Positions 32,842 to 40,364 of a stretch of 64,000 nucleotides of DNA are shown one piece after another. The stretch lies in NCBI RefSeq assembly GCF_014199625.1, contig NZ_JACHNY010000012.1:16343-80342 (forward strand), given 5' to 3'. Below the pieces are notes generated by a model that was given only the letters and a program-made list of their open reading frames with translations, did no database searches and had not been told where the DNA came from. The DNA comes from Sphingomonas abaci (lineage in GTDB: Bacteria; Pseudomonadota; Alphaproteobacteria; Sphingomonadales; Sphingomonadaceae). The position numbers were made by a program, and so were the translations under genes. The stretch's first letter is position 1. Each line of letters opens with the position of its first letter.

Positions 32842-33252
32842 ATGCTCGATAAAGTGTTCACCAAGCTCGCCGGTCGCACCGCACAGGTCGCAGGTCAGCC
32901 GATTGCTTTCGTCGTCGCGGCCGGGCTCATCGTCGTGTGGCTTCTCAGCGGCCCTGTGTTTCACTTCTCTGACACGTGGCAGCTGGTGGTCAACACGGCG
33001 ACAACGATCGTCACGTTCATCATGGTGTTCTTGATCCAAAATTCACAGAATAGAGATGCCGCGGCCATGCAGGCGAAGCTCGATGAAGTGATCCGAGCGC
33101 TCGTTGATGCCCGGAACGACTTCATCGGCATCGAGCATCGTACCGACCGAGAGATCGAGGGAATTCGATCCCGCCTCGAGCGCGAGTGCGCCGTCGCCGA
33201 TCCAGATCATTCGCCGGCAACGACCGTCAGTCGCTTGCGGGATCGTTACTGA
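32842..33252 (+). CDS. Low-affinity iron permease family protein
   Basis: 136 residues from the ATG at 32842. Two membrane helices (IAFVVAAGLIVVWLLSGPVF and VVNTATTIVTFIMVFLIQN) are followed by the diagnostic FLIQNSQNRDAAAMQAKLDEVIRA of the iron permease/FET4-like small family. The C-terminal tail is charged. In bacteria these short proteins are uncharacterised; iron transport is only inferred from distant eukaryotic relatives. It follows the SURF1 gene in the same direction after 85 bases. Confidence 0.82.
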   Translation: MLDKVFTKLAGRTAQVAGQPIAFVVAAGLIVVWLLSGPVFHFSDTWQLVVNTATTIVTFIMVFLIQNSQNRDAAAMQAKLDEVIRALVDARNDFIGIEHRTDREIEGIRSRLERECAVADPDHSPATTVSRLRDRY

Positions 33253-33645
33253 TCGACCGCGACCCTCGCCCGACGCCGGGGGAGTTAATCGGGCGGCAAG
33301 ACGGCAAGCGGCAGAGGGCGGGCAATTGGTTGCTCGACCGGATCATCTTTCGAGGCTCTCGCGCCGGCCGCTCGAGCCGACAGTAGCGGCCGAAACGCCC
33401 TGCCCCCTGGCCCGCTTTGGGGCCGGGGTTAGCGGACCGGAGCGGAATGCCCGATCCAAGGTCTCGTGCGGGCGATCGCCGCCCTGCGATCCAGAGCCGC
33501 CGCGCAGATGGAGGATCAACACGGATCTCTCGATCGCGCCTCAGTCGCGCTGGAACAGTGCGTTCGCGTCATCGTTCCATCACTCTCCCCGCGCGGCGAT
33601 CGGCACCCCGTCGACCGGCGCGTTTATCCGGACCAATTCTCCTGC
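33253..33645. other. Intergenic region, no gene supported (393 bp)
   Basis: GC-rich, with open frames on the plus strand that merge into the pyrophosphatase frame upstream of its start (33466-33645). Those codons are Arg/Ser-rich and unlike pyrophosphatase, so I treat them as non-coding. No FNR-type box is seen. Confidence 0.4.
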
Positions 33646-34101
33646 ATGACCGACCTTATCAAGCTGCCGCACCGCCTTGACGATGGGCATACCTGCCGCG
33701 CCATCATCGAAACGCCGCGCGGACACCGCTCCAAGTTCGACTATGATCCCGAGAGCGGCCTCTTTGAGCTCGCCGGGGTGTTGCCCGCCGGGATGGCCTT
33801 TCCGCTGTCCTTCGGGTTTATTCCCGGGACCAAGGCCGAAGATGGCGATCCCATCGACATCCTCGTGCTATCAGATGAAGACCTCCCGGTCGGCTGCCTG
33901 GTGACGGTACGCCTCCTGGGTGTGATCGAGGCCGAACAGACCGAGGGAGGCGCGACGTGCCGCAACGACCGGCTGATCGGCAAAGTCGCCAAATCACACT
34001 CCTATCGCGACGTCGAGAGCCTCACCGCTTTGGGGACAGCCTTCACCGACGACCTCGCCCTCTTCTTCGAGACCTACCTGTACCCGCTCGCAATCGAATA
34101 G
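33646..34101 (+). CDS. ppa: Inorganic pyrophosphatase (family I), 3' end replaced by a transposon
   Basis: 151 residues. Family I features are present: KFDYDPESGLFEL, GFIPGTKAEDGDPIDILVLSDE with the catalytic D-x-D-P-x-D metal ligands, and the core strand VRLLGVIEAE. It hydrolyses pyrophosphate to phosphate. The frame reads LALFFETY and then LYPLAIE-stop, where the last seven residues come from the left terminus of the transposon starting near 34079. If one CTACC repeat and the element are removed, the frame continues ETYPVLREIFPTG to a TGA at 40021, about 19 residues longer. The active-site region is intact, so the shortened enzyme may still work. Confidence 0.84.
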   Translation: MTDLIKLPHRLDDGHTCRAIIETPRGHRSKFDYDPESGLFELAGVLPAGMAFPLSFGFIPGTKAEDGDPIDILVLSDEDLPVGCLVTVRLLGVIEAEQTEGGATCRNDRLIGKVAKSHSYRDVESLTALGTAFTDDLALFFETYLYPLAIE

Positions 34102-34214
34102 GCTCCTGCTCGCAAACAAATCCCTTTTCTGCTCGGAATAGCTGACAACGAGCGCGCGTGCTTGCTCACCCTTTCCGATAATGTGCTCGCAATCTTGCGC
34201 GGCTGCTCGCAATC
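34079..34214 (+). repeat. Left transposon end with repeated TGCTCGCAAT motifs
   Basis: Exact TGCTCGCAAT copies at 34184-34193 and 34204-34213, with related copies at 34085 (CGCTCGCAAT), 34107 (TGCTCGCAAA), 34130 (TGCTCGGAAT) and 34163 (TTGCTCACCC). The same motif occurs in reverse orientation at the other end. Arrays of short sites at both ends are where Mu/TnsB/TniA-type transposases bind. Confidence 0.65.
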
Positions 34215-34255
34215 CAGCGCGCCGCGCTCACGCTTGGCGCCACTGACGGGAGTGG

Positions 34256-34795
34256 TTAAAATCTGATCCCCTCCACCATCCGAGTTGCGGCTTCGCAGCT
34301 CGCGGCGGTGGCGCACCAGGCCCTGATTTCAAGGCCCGGGCTCCGAACGCGACGACGTTGCGCGTCGGCATCGAGAGGGATGATAGCGGCGTAGAGGAGT
34401 TCGGGCTCATTCTGTCCGGGGCTTGCTGGCCTGAATTTTCGGAGAGTGACCCCATCGATGTTGAGCGTCGAGGGCGCGGCCGTGGAGAGAGGCCGGCGAG
34501 CCAGGCCGTTCCCGAATGAAATCTCCACCCGATAACCGTCCCCCTCGACCATGCGGCCGTCAACGTCGCCCTCCAGCTTAGTGGTTCGCGCTCGTCCTAC
34601 GTCGAACGTGCAGCAGCCGGCGATCAGCAGGCGGTCGCCGGTTACATTGCGGGGGTGAATCGAATACTCGGTTCCGACCGGGCCGGAGAGCTCGGTGGGC
34701 CGCGGCTCCTTATCGGAGCCGCGGTCGCATCCTGCCAGGGCTATGCAGGCCAAAAGCCATCCTGCCCTGACCGAGGCTTTGCCTCGATCAACCAT
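34256..34795 (-). CDS. Putative lipoprotein, unknown function (transposon cargo)
   Basis: 179 residues. The N-terminus GWLLACIALAGCDRGSD has a lipobox (LAGC), so the mature protein is probably membrane-anchored with Asp at +2. The rest is a beta-rich domain (EYSIHPRNVTGDRLLIAGCCTFDVG) with four further cysteines, and no family I recognise. It overlaps the metalloprotease gene by 8 bases, so it is translationally coupled to it, last of three exported-protein genes carried by the transposon. Confidence 0.72.
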   Translation of the reverse strand: MVDRGKASVRAGWLLACIALAGCDRGSDKEPRPTELSGPVGTEYSIHPRNVTGDRLLIAGCCTFDVGRARTTKLEGDVDGRMVEGDGYRVEISFGNGLARRPLSTAAPSTLNIDGVTLRKFRPASPGQNEPELLYAAIIPLDADAQRRRVRSPGLEIRAWCATAASCEAATRMVEGIRF

Positions 34796-35423
34796 AGAAG
34801 CCGACCAGCAGCGCCCGCTCGTCAGAGCATAGGCTTCGCTTGATCTGCCCAGGATTGAGATAGGTTGTCATCAAGCAAGGCCCTGTCGAACCATCGGTAC
34901 GGTGGTCCATTCCCTTCACGTGACCCATCTCATGCGTCATAGCGGACTGCCAGTCGATATGCTGGCCGATGTTGCTCGACGTGATCGACGAACCGCAGAT
35001 CAGATCGGTCGATTGCGCCGTGTCGCCCGTATCGTAGTAGATGCGGTCGGTGTTCACATACACGGTTGCGTCGATCGCCTGCGCGGGCGCTGGACCGGAA
35101 TAACCGTAAATGATGGTCCGCATGATGGCCGACATGCTGGAGCCGTCCTGGATGTTGATGAAATCCGGGTCCTCGGTCGCCGAGTAGTAAGTCGAGGTAT
35201 AGTTCTGCGTCGTTCCGGTGAGCTGGAACGAGCGCCCTGCGGCGTTGATCGTGTCGACCGCGGCCTTGGTGTTGGCGTCGCAGGCGGCCGGAAGCGCATA
35301 ATTGATCTTCACACCCCGCGACCCGTTCGGGAAGTAATAGGGCTGCGGGATCGGCCCGGCGAACGCCGGTGCGGCGTTGGCGAGGGCGAGCACGCAGGCG
35401 AGCAGCGCAGATTTCTTGGTCAT
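34788..35423 (-). CDS. Secreted metzincin-type zinc metalloprotease
   Basis: 211 residues. A Sec signal peptide (MTKKSALLACVLALANAAPAFA) precedes a catalytic domain with the full metzincin zinc motif HEMGHVKGMDHR (HExxHxxGxxH, about residues 165-176) and a Met-turn candidate in CLMTTYL about 15 residues later. The domain matches matrixin-like M10/M12 peptidases in length and layout, with no obvious propeptide. It should be an exported or periplasmic endopeptidase. It lies 12 bases downstream of the 274-residue secreted protein gene and overlaps the lipoprotein gene. Confidence 0.85.
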   Translation of the reverse strand: MTKKSALLACVLALANAAPAFAGPIPQPYYFPNGSRGVKINYALPAACDANTKAAVDTINAAGRSFQLTGTTQNYTSTYYSATEDPDFINIQDGSSMSAIMRTIIYGYSGPAPAQAIDATVYVNTDRIYYDTGDTAQSTDLICGSSITSSNIGQHIDWQSAMTHEMGHVKGMDHRTDGSTGPCLMTTYLNPGQIKRSLCSDERALLVGFYG

Positions 35424-35435
35424 TTTTCCTACTCC

Positions 35436-36260
35436 TTACTTCGTGGCAGCTGTGAGGGCGTCGAGGGTGGTGGCGGTCGGATATCCGCCGGTTGGAACCA
35501 GCGACTGTCCGTTCACCAGAAACACGGGCACGACCTCGACGACACAGCCGGGGCACCGCGCGCTTCCACCCTGAGGAGCCAACTCCTTCTCGTAGCGCGA
35601 GCGCGACGCGAGCAGGGCTACCGACGCACCGTTCGCCAACGGATCCTCGTCGCTCGCCGAGAGCCGCCGCCCATCGGGCAGTTTGCCGCTCGTCCGCCGA
35701 AGCTTGAGCGTGTCGCCGACCTTGACCTTGCCCTTGAGCACCTGATCGACCACCACCGAAACAGAGGACGATGCACCATCGTCGAGCTGCTCGGCTTCGT
35801 CGGTTCCCGAGACATGACCGATCACCACGGTGTCGGCGAGCAGCGCTTCCTGCCCGACCGTAGCGCCACCCCTGATATGCGCCGCCGCGGCCTGAACGAG
35901 TGCGGTGGACGCTTCCGCCGATCGCCGCAGATCGCCCGCCTGGAGCCCATAAATCGAAAGCGTCTGCGCCACGTCGACGAGGAACGCGTCGTTCAAGGCC
36001 GAACGGGTGGCGTCGTCGGTGACGAACCGCGGCGAGGGTGGCGTGAGCCGGGCCGCTTTCACGATCGCGTTCACCTGTCCGAAGTCGGCCAGATCGCCCA
36101 GCTTGCCCGACCGACGCTGCTGGGCGTCGCGCTTGTGGGCAAGGAAGGCCTTCGTGCTTTCCTCTTGGGAGCGGCCGCCCTGATCTTGGGCGCTCGCCGC
36201 CACTGTGCAGAGCAACAGCGCGGAGCCGAGCATTGTTTGATACAACCGAGTACGCCTCAC
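35436..36260 (-). CDS. Secreted protein with OB/NTR-like beta domain, unknown function
   Basis: 274 residues with a signal peptide (LGSALLLCTVAASAQDQ). Residues about 35-130 are helical. About 140-230 form a beta-rich segment, LADTVVIGHVSG then VSVVVDQVLKGKVKVGDTLKLRR and GASVALLASR, a pattern seen in small OB/NTR-like barrels that often carry a V-x-V-L-KG core. The C-terminal part has a Cys pair (RCPGC) and a VFLVNGQSLVPTGGY stretch. First gene of the exported three-gene cargo operon. A partner or inhibitor role for the neighbouring protease is possible but unproven. Confidence 0.68.
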   Translation of the reverse strand: MRRTRLYQTMLGSALLLCTVAASAQDQGGRSQEESTKAFLAHKRDAQQRRSGKLGDLADFGQVNAIVKAARLTPPSPRFVTDDATRSALNDAFLVDVAQTLSIYGLQAGDLRRSAEASTALVQAAAAHIRGGATVGQEALLADTVVIGHVSGTDEAEQLDDGASSSVSVVVDQVLKGKVKVGDTLKLRRTSGKLPDGRRLSASDEDPLANGASVALLASRSRYEKELAPQGGSARCPGCVVEVVPVFLVNGQSLVPTGGYPTATTLDALTAATK

Positions 36261-36547
36261 TCACTCCTTCTTGCATCAGCTTCAACCTGGTCCGGCCTTT
36301 CACCTGACGCGAACCAGCCCGACTCACAGCGAGTACGGAACAAAGGGCGAACGACTTAGAATCCTACATTGCAAGCCTTTTTTCAGGGTCAGGGCTAGGC
36401 TTCTCTGAAACGAGGGTTTCTGACGAGCGCTCGTAGCCGATCAGGTCGGAACGGGTTTTCGCAGGTCGAATCTTCTCAAAACTGTTCTGGAATCCGGCTT
36501 TGCAGAATGCTACGCCGATGACGGGTTTGTAGAACAATCGAGAGCCA
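36261..36547. other. Non-coding region between cargo and resolvase, candidate res site
   Basis: A 287-base gap between two divergent gene sets inside the transposon. Serine resolvases normally act on a res site next to their gene, so this is the expected place; the exact subsites could not be resolved by eye. It must also hold the promoters of the cargo operon and of the resolvase. Confidence 0.4.
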
Positions 36548-37144
36548 ATGCGGGTCGGGTACGCCAGGGTGAGCACCGTCGACCAGTCGCCCGAGCTCCA
36601 GCTCGACGCGCTGCGCCGCGCGGGTTGCGAGAAGGTGTTCACCGAAAAGGCGTCCGGGGCCAAGGACGACCGGCCCGAACTGGCGCGCATCCTCGCCGAC
36701 GTACTGCGCGCGGGCGACACGCTGGTGGTCTGGAAGCTCGACCGGCTCGCCCGGTCGCTGAAGAAGCTGATCGCCACCGCGGAGGAGCTGGAGCGCGAGA
36801 AGATCGGGCTGGTGTCGCTGACCGAGAGCATCGACACGACCACGCCGGGCGGGATGCTCACCTTTCACGTGTTCGGCGCCATCGCCCAGTTCGAACGCGC
36901 GCTGATCCGGGAGCGCACGACCGCGGGGCTGGCCGAGGCTCGGCTGCGCGGCCGTAAAGGCGGTCGCCCGCCCGCGATGCGCCCGGCCGACATCGCCGCG
37001 GCGAAGGCGCTGATGAGGGAAGGCAGCCTGCCGGTGCGCGACATTGCGCGCCGTCTCAACGTCTCCGTCGCGACCCTCTACCGTTATGTCGGCAAACGGG
37101 GGCGACCCGCGGACGGTGTGGAGCCCGAACGGCTGCGTGCCTGA
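36548..37144 (+). CDS. Serine recombinase/resolvase (TniR/TnpR type)
   Basis: 198 residues. The catalytic domain begins MRVGYARVSTVDQSPELQLD (nucleophilic Ser in YARVST), continues with VWKLDRLARSLKKLI and FHVFGAIAQFERALIRERT, and ends with a helix-turn-helix (SLPVRDIARRLNVSVATLYRYV). It is the resolvase/invertase family protein that resolves cointegrates after replicative transposition. It is followed by, and overlaps, the transposase gene. Gene order resolvase-transposase-ATPase differs from the tniA-B-Q-R order of Tn5053. Confidence 0.92.
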   Translation: MRVGYARVSTVDQSPELQLDALRRAGCEKVFTEKASGAKDDRPELARILADVLRAGDTLVVWKLDRLARSLKKLIATAEELEREKIGLVSLTESIDTTTPGGMLTFHVFGAIAQFERALIRERTTAGLAEARLRGRKGGRPPAMRPADIAAAKALMREGSLPVRDIARRLNVSVATLYRYVGKRGRPADGVEPERLRA

Positions 37145-38369
37145 CGGCAAGAAGCGGCCGCCCGGCGAGGCGCTGGTCGACTTGCGTCGAAGGCTATCGC
37201 TTTTACCTCCGCGCGACGCAGAACGCACCGAGATCATCGGCCGCGCCGCCCACGCCTACGGCATCTCGGTTCCGACCATGTACCGCGCGCTGCGTGAGCT
37301 CTCCCGGCCGAAGTCGATCCGACGCGCTGACCACGGCCGGACCCGCGTCGCTCCGCAAGCGGAGATGGAGCGCTACGCCGAGATCGTTGCGGCCATGAAG
37401 CTCCGGACCTTGAACGGTAAGGGCCGACACCTCTCGACTGCCGAGATAATTCGCCACCTGGAGGAGACCGGCGTCGAGACGCCCGACGGGCTGGTCAGGG
37501 CGCCGCCCGGGCTGCTCAGGCGGGCGACGATCGACCGGCTCCTGCGCGCGACCGGGCTCGACCTCGCACGCGCCACGCGCCCGACTGCGGCCGTGCGGTT
37601 CCAGGCGCGCCGCTCGAACGAGCTGTGGCACTTCGATATGAGCCCGTCCGACCTGAAGCAGGTAGCAGCCCCGCTCTGGGTGGAGGAGGGTCGCGGCAAG
37701 CCGACCTTGATGCTGTTCTCGGTCGTCGACGACCGTTCGGGCGCGACCTACCAGGAGTATCGCTGCGTCTATGGCGAGAACGCCGAAGCGGCGCTCCGCT
37801 TCCTGTTCAACGCCATGTCGGCGAAACCCGAACCCGAGCTGCCGCTCCAGGGCATTCCTACGACCATTCACATGGACAACGGTCCCGTCAGCCGCTCGGC
37901 CGTGTTCCAATCGGTGATGGGCAGCCTGGGCGTGCGCGTACTCACGCATAGTCCGCCCGACCCGCAGGAGCGCCGCACGGCCGCTCGCGCCAAGGGCAAG
38001 GTCGAGCGCCCGTTCCGCACCATCAAGGAGGTGCACGAGACGCTCTACCACTTCCACAAGCCGAAGGACGAGGAGGAGGCGAACCTGTGGCTCAGGCGCG
38101 CGCTCGTCACTTACAACAATGGCGACCACCGCTCCGAGCCGCATCCCCGCATCGAGGACTGGCTGAGGCACCTGCCCCCCGACGGCGTGCGCGCTATGTG
38201 CTCCTGGGAGCGCTTCTGCGCGTTCGCGCGCGAGCCCGAGCGGCGCACCGTCGCGGGCGACGACCGTGTCGGTCGAGGGTGCCTCCTACGAGGTCGAGCC
38301 CGAACTCGCCGGCGAGACGGTGACGCTGCTCTGGGGATTGTTCGACCAGGAGCTGTTCGTCGAACATGA
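37116..38369 (+). CDS. Mu/TniA-type DDE transposase, catalytic part (frameshifted)
   Basis: From a GTG near 37116 that overlaps the resolvase end (37137 is an alternative). HTH-rich N-terminal region (HAYGISVPTMYRALREL), then an RNase H-like integrase core with the catalytic triad: Asp in LWHFDMSPSD, Asp in TIHMDNGPVSRS, Glu in AKGKVERPFRTIKE. The core continues to WERFCAFAREPERRTV. Just past 38260 the frame reads Arg-rich nonsense to 38369, while the +1 frame continues with the family's C-terminal beta-barrel domain. So one insertion or a two-base loss near 38266 separates the halves; either an inactivating mutation or a sequence error. Confidence 0.85.
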   Translation: MWSPNGCVPDGKKRPPGEALVDLRRRLSLLPPRDAERTEIIGRAAHAYGISVPTMYRALRELSRPKSIRRADHGRTRVAPQAEMERYAEIVAAMKLRTLNGKGRHLSTAEIIRHLEETGVETPDGLVRAPPGLLRRATIDRLLRATGLDLARATRPTAAVRFQARRSNELWHFDMSPSDLKQVAAPLWVEEGRGKPTLMLFSVVDDRSGATYQEYRCVYGENAEAALRFLFNAMSAKPEPELPLQGIPTTIHMDNGPVSRSAVFQSVMGSLGVRVLTHSPPDPQERRTAARAKGKVERPFRTIKEVHETLYHFHKPKDEEEANLWLRRALVTYNNGDHRSEPHPRIEDWLRHLPPDGVRAMCSWERFCAFAREPERRTVAGDDRVGRGCLLRGRARTRRRDGDAALGIVRPGAVRRT

Positions 38370-38787
38370 CGGCAAGCGGTTCGGGCCGTTCCAGCCGTCG
38401 CGCGGCGCGGTCCCGCTCTACCGCTATCGCAAGCACCAGAAGAGCAAGGCGGAGGAGCGGCTCGACAAGGTGGTGCGCCTGGCCGACCAGCTCGGCCTGC
38501 CCCGCGCCGCGGTCACGGGCGGCGATCGTCCGCTCCCGTCATTGCCGCTCTCCGCCCGCGATCTGGCGGTCAGGACCACGCCGTTCCCGGAGCCGGTCGT
38601 GGAGCAGGCCTACGCGACGCCGCTGGCGGCCCGTCAGGCCATCGCGGCTCAGCTATGCCGGCCGCTCGGCTCGCTGCCCGAGGAGGACCGGCGGTTCATC
38701 GCGGAGTTGCTTTCCGAAACGCTCGACAAGATAACGGTCGCCGACCGCATTCGCGAGCGGCTTCAGACCCGACGGAAGGAAGGTTGA
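38266..38787 (+). CDS. Mu/TniA-type transposase, C-terminal part (second frame)
   Basis: 173 residues. GASYEVEPELAGETVTLLWG, then LFVEHDGKRFGPFQP and LYRYRKHQKSKAEER, are the Mu-transposase C-terminal beta-barrel and linker, which normally follow the DDE core in one chain. The later helical part (FIAELLSETLDKITVADRIRERL) is the region that contacts the AAA partner in related systems (inference). A GTG at 38266 could start it independently, but no ribosome-binding site is evident. It ends on the start of the ATPase gene (TGATG), so translation of the two is coupled. Confidence 0.78.
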   Translation: MSVEGASYEVEPELAGETVTLLWGLFDQELFVEHDGKRFGPFQPSRGAVPLYRYRKHQKSKAEERLDKVVRLADQLGLPRAAVTGGDRPLPSLPLSARDLAVRTTPFPEPVVEQAYATPLAARQAIAAQLCRPLGSLPEEDRRFIAELLSETLDKITVADRIRERLQTRRKEG

Positions 38788-39767
38788 TGCTCGCCGACGT
38801 GCAACAGGCTTACGGGCTCGCCAGGCCGTTCCAGGGTGCCGGCAACTTCGAGACCGAGCACCAGTCCATGCTTGTGCGCGAGGTGTGCGCAGCCGTCCAG
38901 ACCGGGCGACTGGTGGTCGTCTCCGGGCTGGTCGGCTCGGGTAAGACGCATCTCCTCCGACGCATCGAAAACGAGCTTACGCGTGCGGGCAAGGTGACGG
39001 TCGCGAAGTCGCTCGCGGTCGACAAGCGGCGCACCTCGCTCACCTCACTGATCGAGGCGATGTTCTACGACCTCTCACCCGGCGACCGCACCCAGGTGAA
39101 GATCCCCAAGCAGGCCGAGCGCCGCGAGCGCGACCTTCGCGACCTGATGAAGAAAGGCAGGCGCCCCGTCGTGCTCGTGGTCGACGAGGCGCACGATCTT
39201 CACCACAAGACGCTGACCGGCCTGAAGCGGCTCATGGAGGTGGTGGCCGACGCCGGCGTGCTCCTGTCCGTGCTGCTGGTCGGCCATCCCCGGCTCCGCA
39301 ACGATCTTCGCCGTCCGCAGATGGAGGAGATCGGCTACCGCACTACCATCTTCGACTATGAAGGGATCGGGACCGACCAGCGCCGCGACTATGTGGCCTG
39401 GCTGCTCGGCGCCTGCGCGGCCGAGGGGGTCAAGGTCGCCGACCTCATGGACGAGGATGCGATCGAGCTGCTCGCCGAGCGCCTCCGCACGCCGCTCCAG
39501 ATCGAGATGCATCTCACGCTCGCGTTCGAGCAAGGATTCCGGCTAGACGCCAAGCCGGTCACCGCCGACGTCGTCGAGCAGGTGCTCAGCCGGGCGATCG
39601 ACGACCTCGAGCCCACGCTGACCCGCAACGGCTACGACGCCACCGCGATCGCGCAGCAGTTCAACGCCAAGCCGTCCGAGGTGCGCGCGTTCCTGGCGGG
39701 CTCGCTCGACCCGGACCGCGGCCGCGAACTGACCGAGCAGCTCCGGCAAGCGGGCGTGCCGGTGTGA
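38787..39767 (+). CDS. TniB/TnsC-like AAA ATPase of the transposon
   Basis: 326 residues from the ATG at 38787, which overlaps the previous stop. Walker A is VVSGLVGSGKTHLLRR (about residues 45-60) and Walker B is VVLVVDEAHDLHHKT (about 129-143), followed by sensor regions (LSVLLVGHPRLRNDL). This is the AAA regulator that in Mu, Tn7 and Tn5053 systems selects target DNA and activates the DDE transposase. No TniQ/TnsD target adaptor is encoded in the element. Confidence 0.9.
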   Translation: MLADVQQAYGLARPFQGAGNFETEHQSMLVREVCAAVQTGRLVVVSGLVGSGKTHLLRRIENELTRAGKVTVAKSLAVDKRRTSLTSLIEAMFYDLSPGDRTQVKIPKQAERRERDLRDLMKKGRRPVVLVVDEAHDLHHKTLTGLKRLMEVVADAGVLLSVLLVGHPRLRNDLRRPQMEEIGYRTTIFDYEGIGTDQRRDYVAWLLGACAAEGVKVADLMDEDAIELLAERLRTPLQIEMHLTLAFEQGFRLDAKPVTADVVEQVLSRAIDDLEPTLTRNGYDATAIAQQFNAKPSEVRAFLAGSLDPDRGRELTEQLRQAGVPV

Positions 39768-39815
39768 GATACCCCGTGCCGATCGGGATCGGGCAATGTG
39801 AGCACGGCAAGACCG

Positions 39816-39951
39816 ATTGCGAGCAGGCCACAATGAGTGCGAGCCTGGTGTCAGTTAGCGCGAGCGGGCCCACGCGGTCGTTCTCACCAAGCGTGAGCAG
39901 GAACCGGCGCTGATTTCGAGCAGGACAAGCTAGGAGTGCAAGCGGCTACAA
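39816..39951 (-). repeat. Right transposon end with inverted copies of the end motif
   Basis: ATTGCGAGCA at 39816-39825 is the exact inverse of the left-end TGCTCGCAAT. Related copies follow at 39838 (TGCGAGCC), 39859 (CGCGAGCGGG), 39892 (CGTGAGCAGG), 39913 (TTTCGAGCAGGA) and 39937 (GTGCAAGCGGCTACA). The last reads as TGTAGCCGCTTGCAC on the other strand, matching the left terminus TGTACCCGCTCGCAA. Confidence 0.65.
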
Positions 39952-40178
39952 CTACCCGGTGCTGCGCGAGATCTTCCCTACCGGGAAGAAGACCGCGCTG
40001 CACGGCCTGGTCGTGCGGTGATTGGCGCAGACCAACCGGCCGCCGGAGCCGGTCGCGATGGGACGAGACGGCCCGACAAATCGAGCAGGTAGCGATCCCG
40101 ACCGAGGCGCTGTTGACCTAGCTCAAACGTCTAAAGCACATAATACAGTATTAGCCGAGTCGTCAGAAAGGCGAAGCA

Positions 40179-40364
40179 TTGACGGATGAAAGCGACGAAG
40201 ACTTTTTTGCGCGGCGAGCGCAGCAGGAAGTCGACTTGGCTGCGGCGACTAACGACCCGGCCATCAAGGCGATTCATCTAAACCTTGCAGCCCGCTACGC
40301 GACCCAGCGCGAGCGCGCCGCGTGCGGCGGGTCCGCCGAGCCACGCTCCGCCGACGACGAGTAG
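40179..40364 (+). CDS. Small acidic-helical protein, unknown function
   Basis: 61 residues starting at a TTG with AAAGG upstream. ESDEDFFARRAQQEVDLAAA followed by HLNLAARYATQRE resembles small sphingomonad proteins of unknown role that combine a charged helix with a short second helix. No signal peptide or membrane segment. It ends one base before the convergent 74-residue gene. Confidence 0.6.
   Translation: MTDESDEDFFARRAQQEVDLAAATNDPAIKAIHLNLAARYATQRERAACGGSAEPRSADDE

Larger units (their letters stand above)
34079..39951 (+). mobile_element. TniA/TniB-type transposon with secreted-protein cargo (about 5.9 kb)
   Basis: The two ends carry related sequences in inverted orientation: TGTACCCGCTCGCAATC at 34079 and, on the other strand from 39950, TGTAGCCGCTTGCACTC. 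Each end holds several copies of a TGCTCGCAAT-like motif (see end entries). CTACC occurs directly outside both ends (34074-34078 and 39952-39956), fitting a 5-bp target duplication as made by Mu/Tn7/Tn5053-type transposases, although the right boundary is uncertain by one base. Inside lie a resolvase, a split DDE transposase, an AAA ATPase and three exported-protein genes. No TniQ gene is present. It interrupts the pyrophosphatase gene. Confidence 0.65.

Noticed and set aside
40077..40093. AATCGAGCAGG beyond the transposon right end, similar to the end motif
   Set aside because: A single weak copy outside the best terminus; including it would lose the TGTA match and the CTACC repeat. It does leave some doubt about the right boundary.
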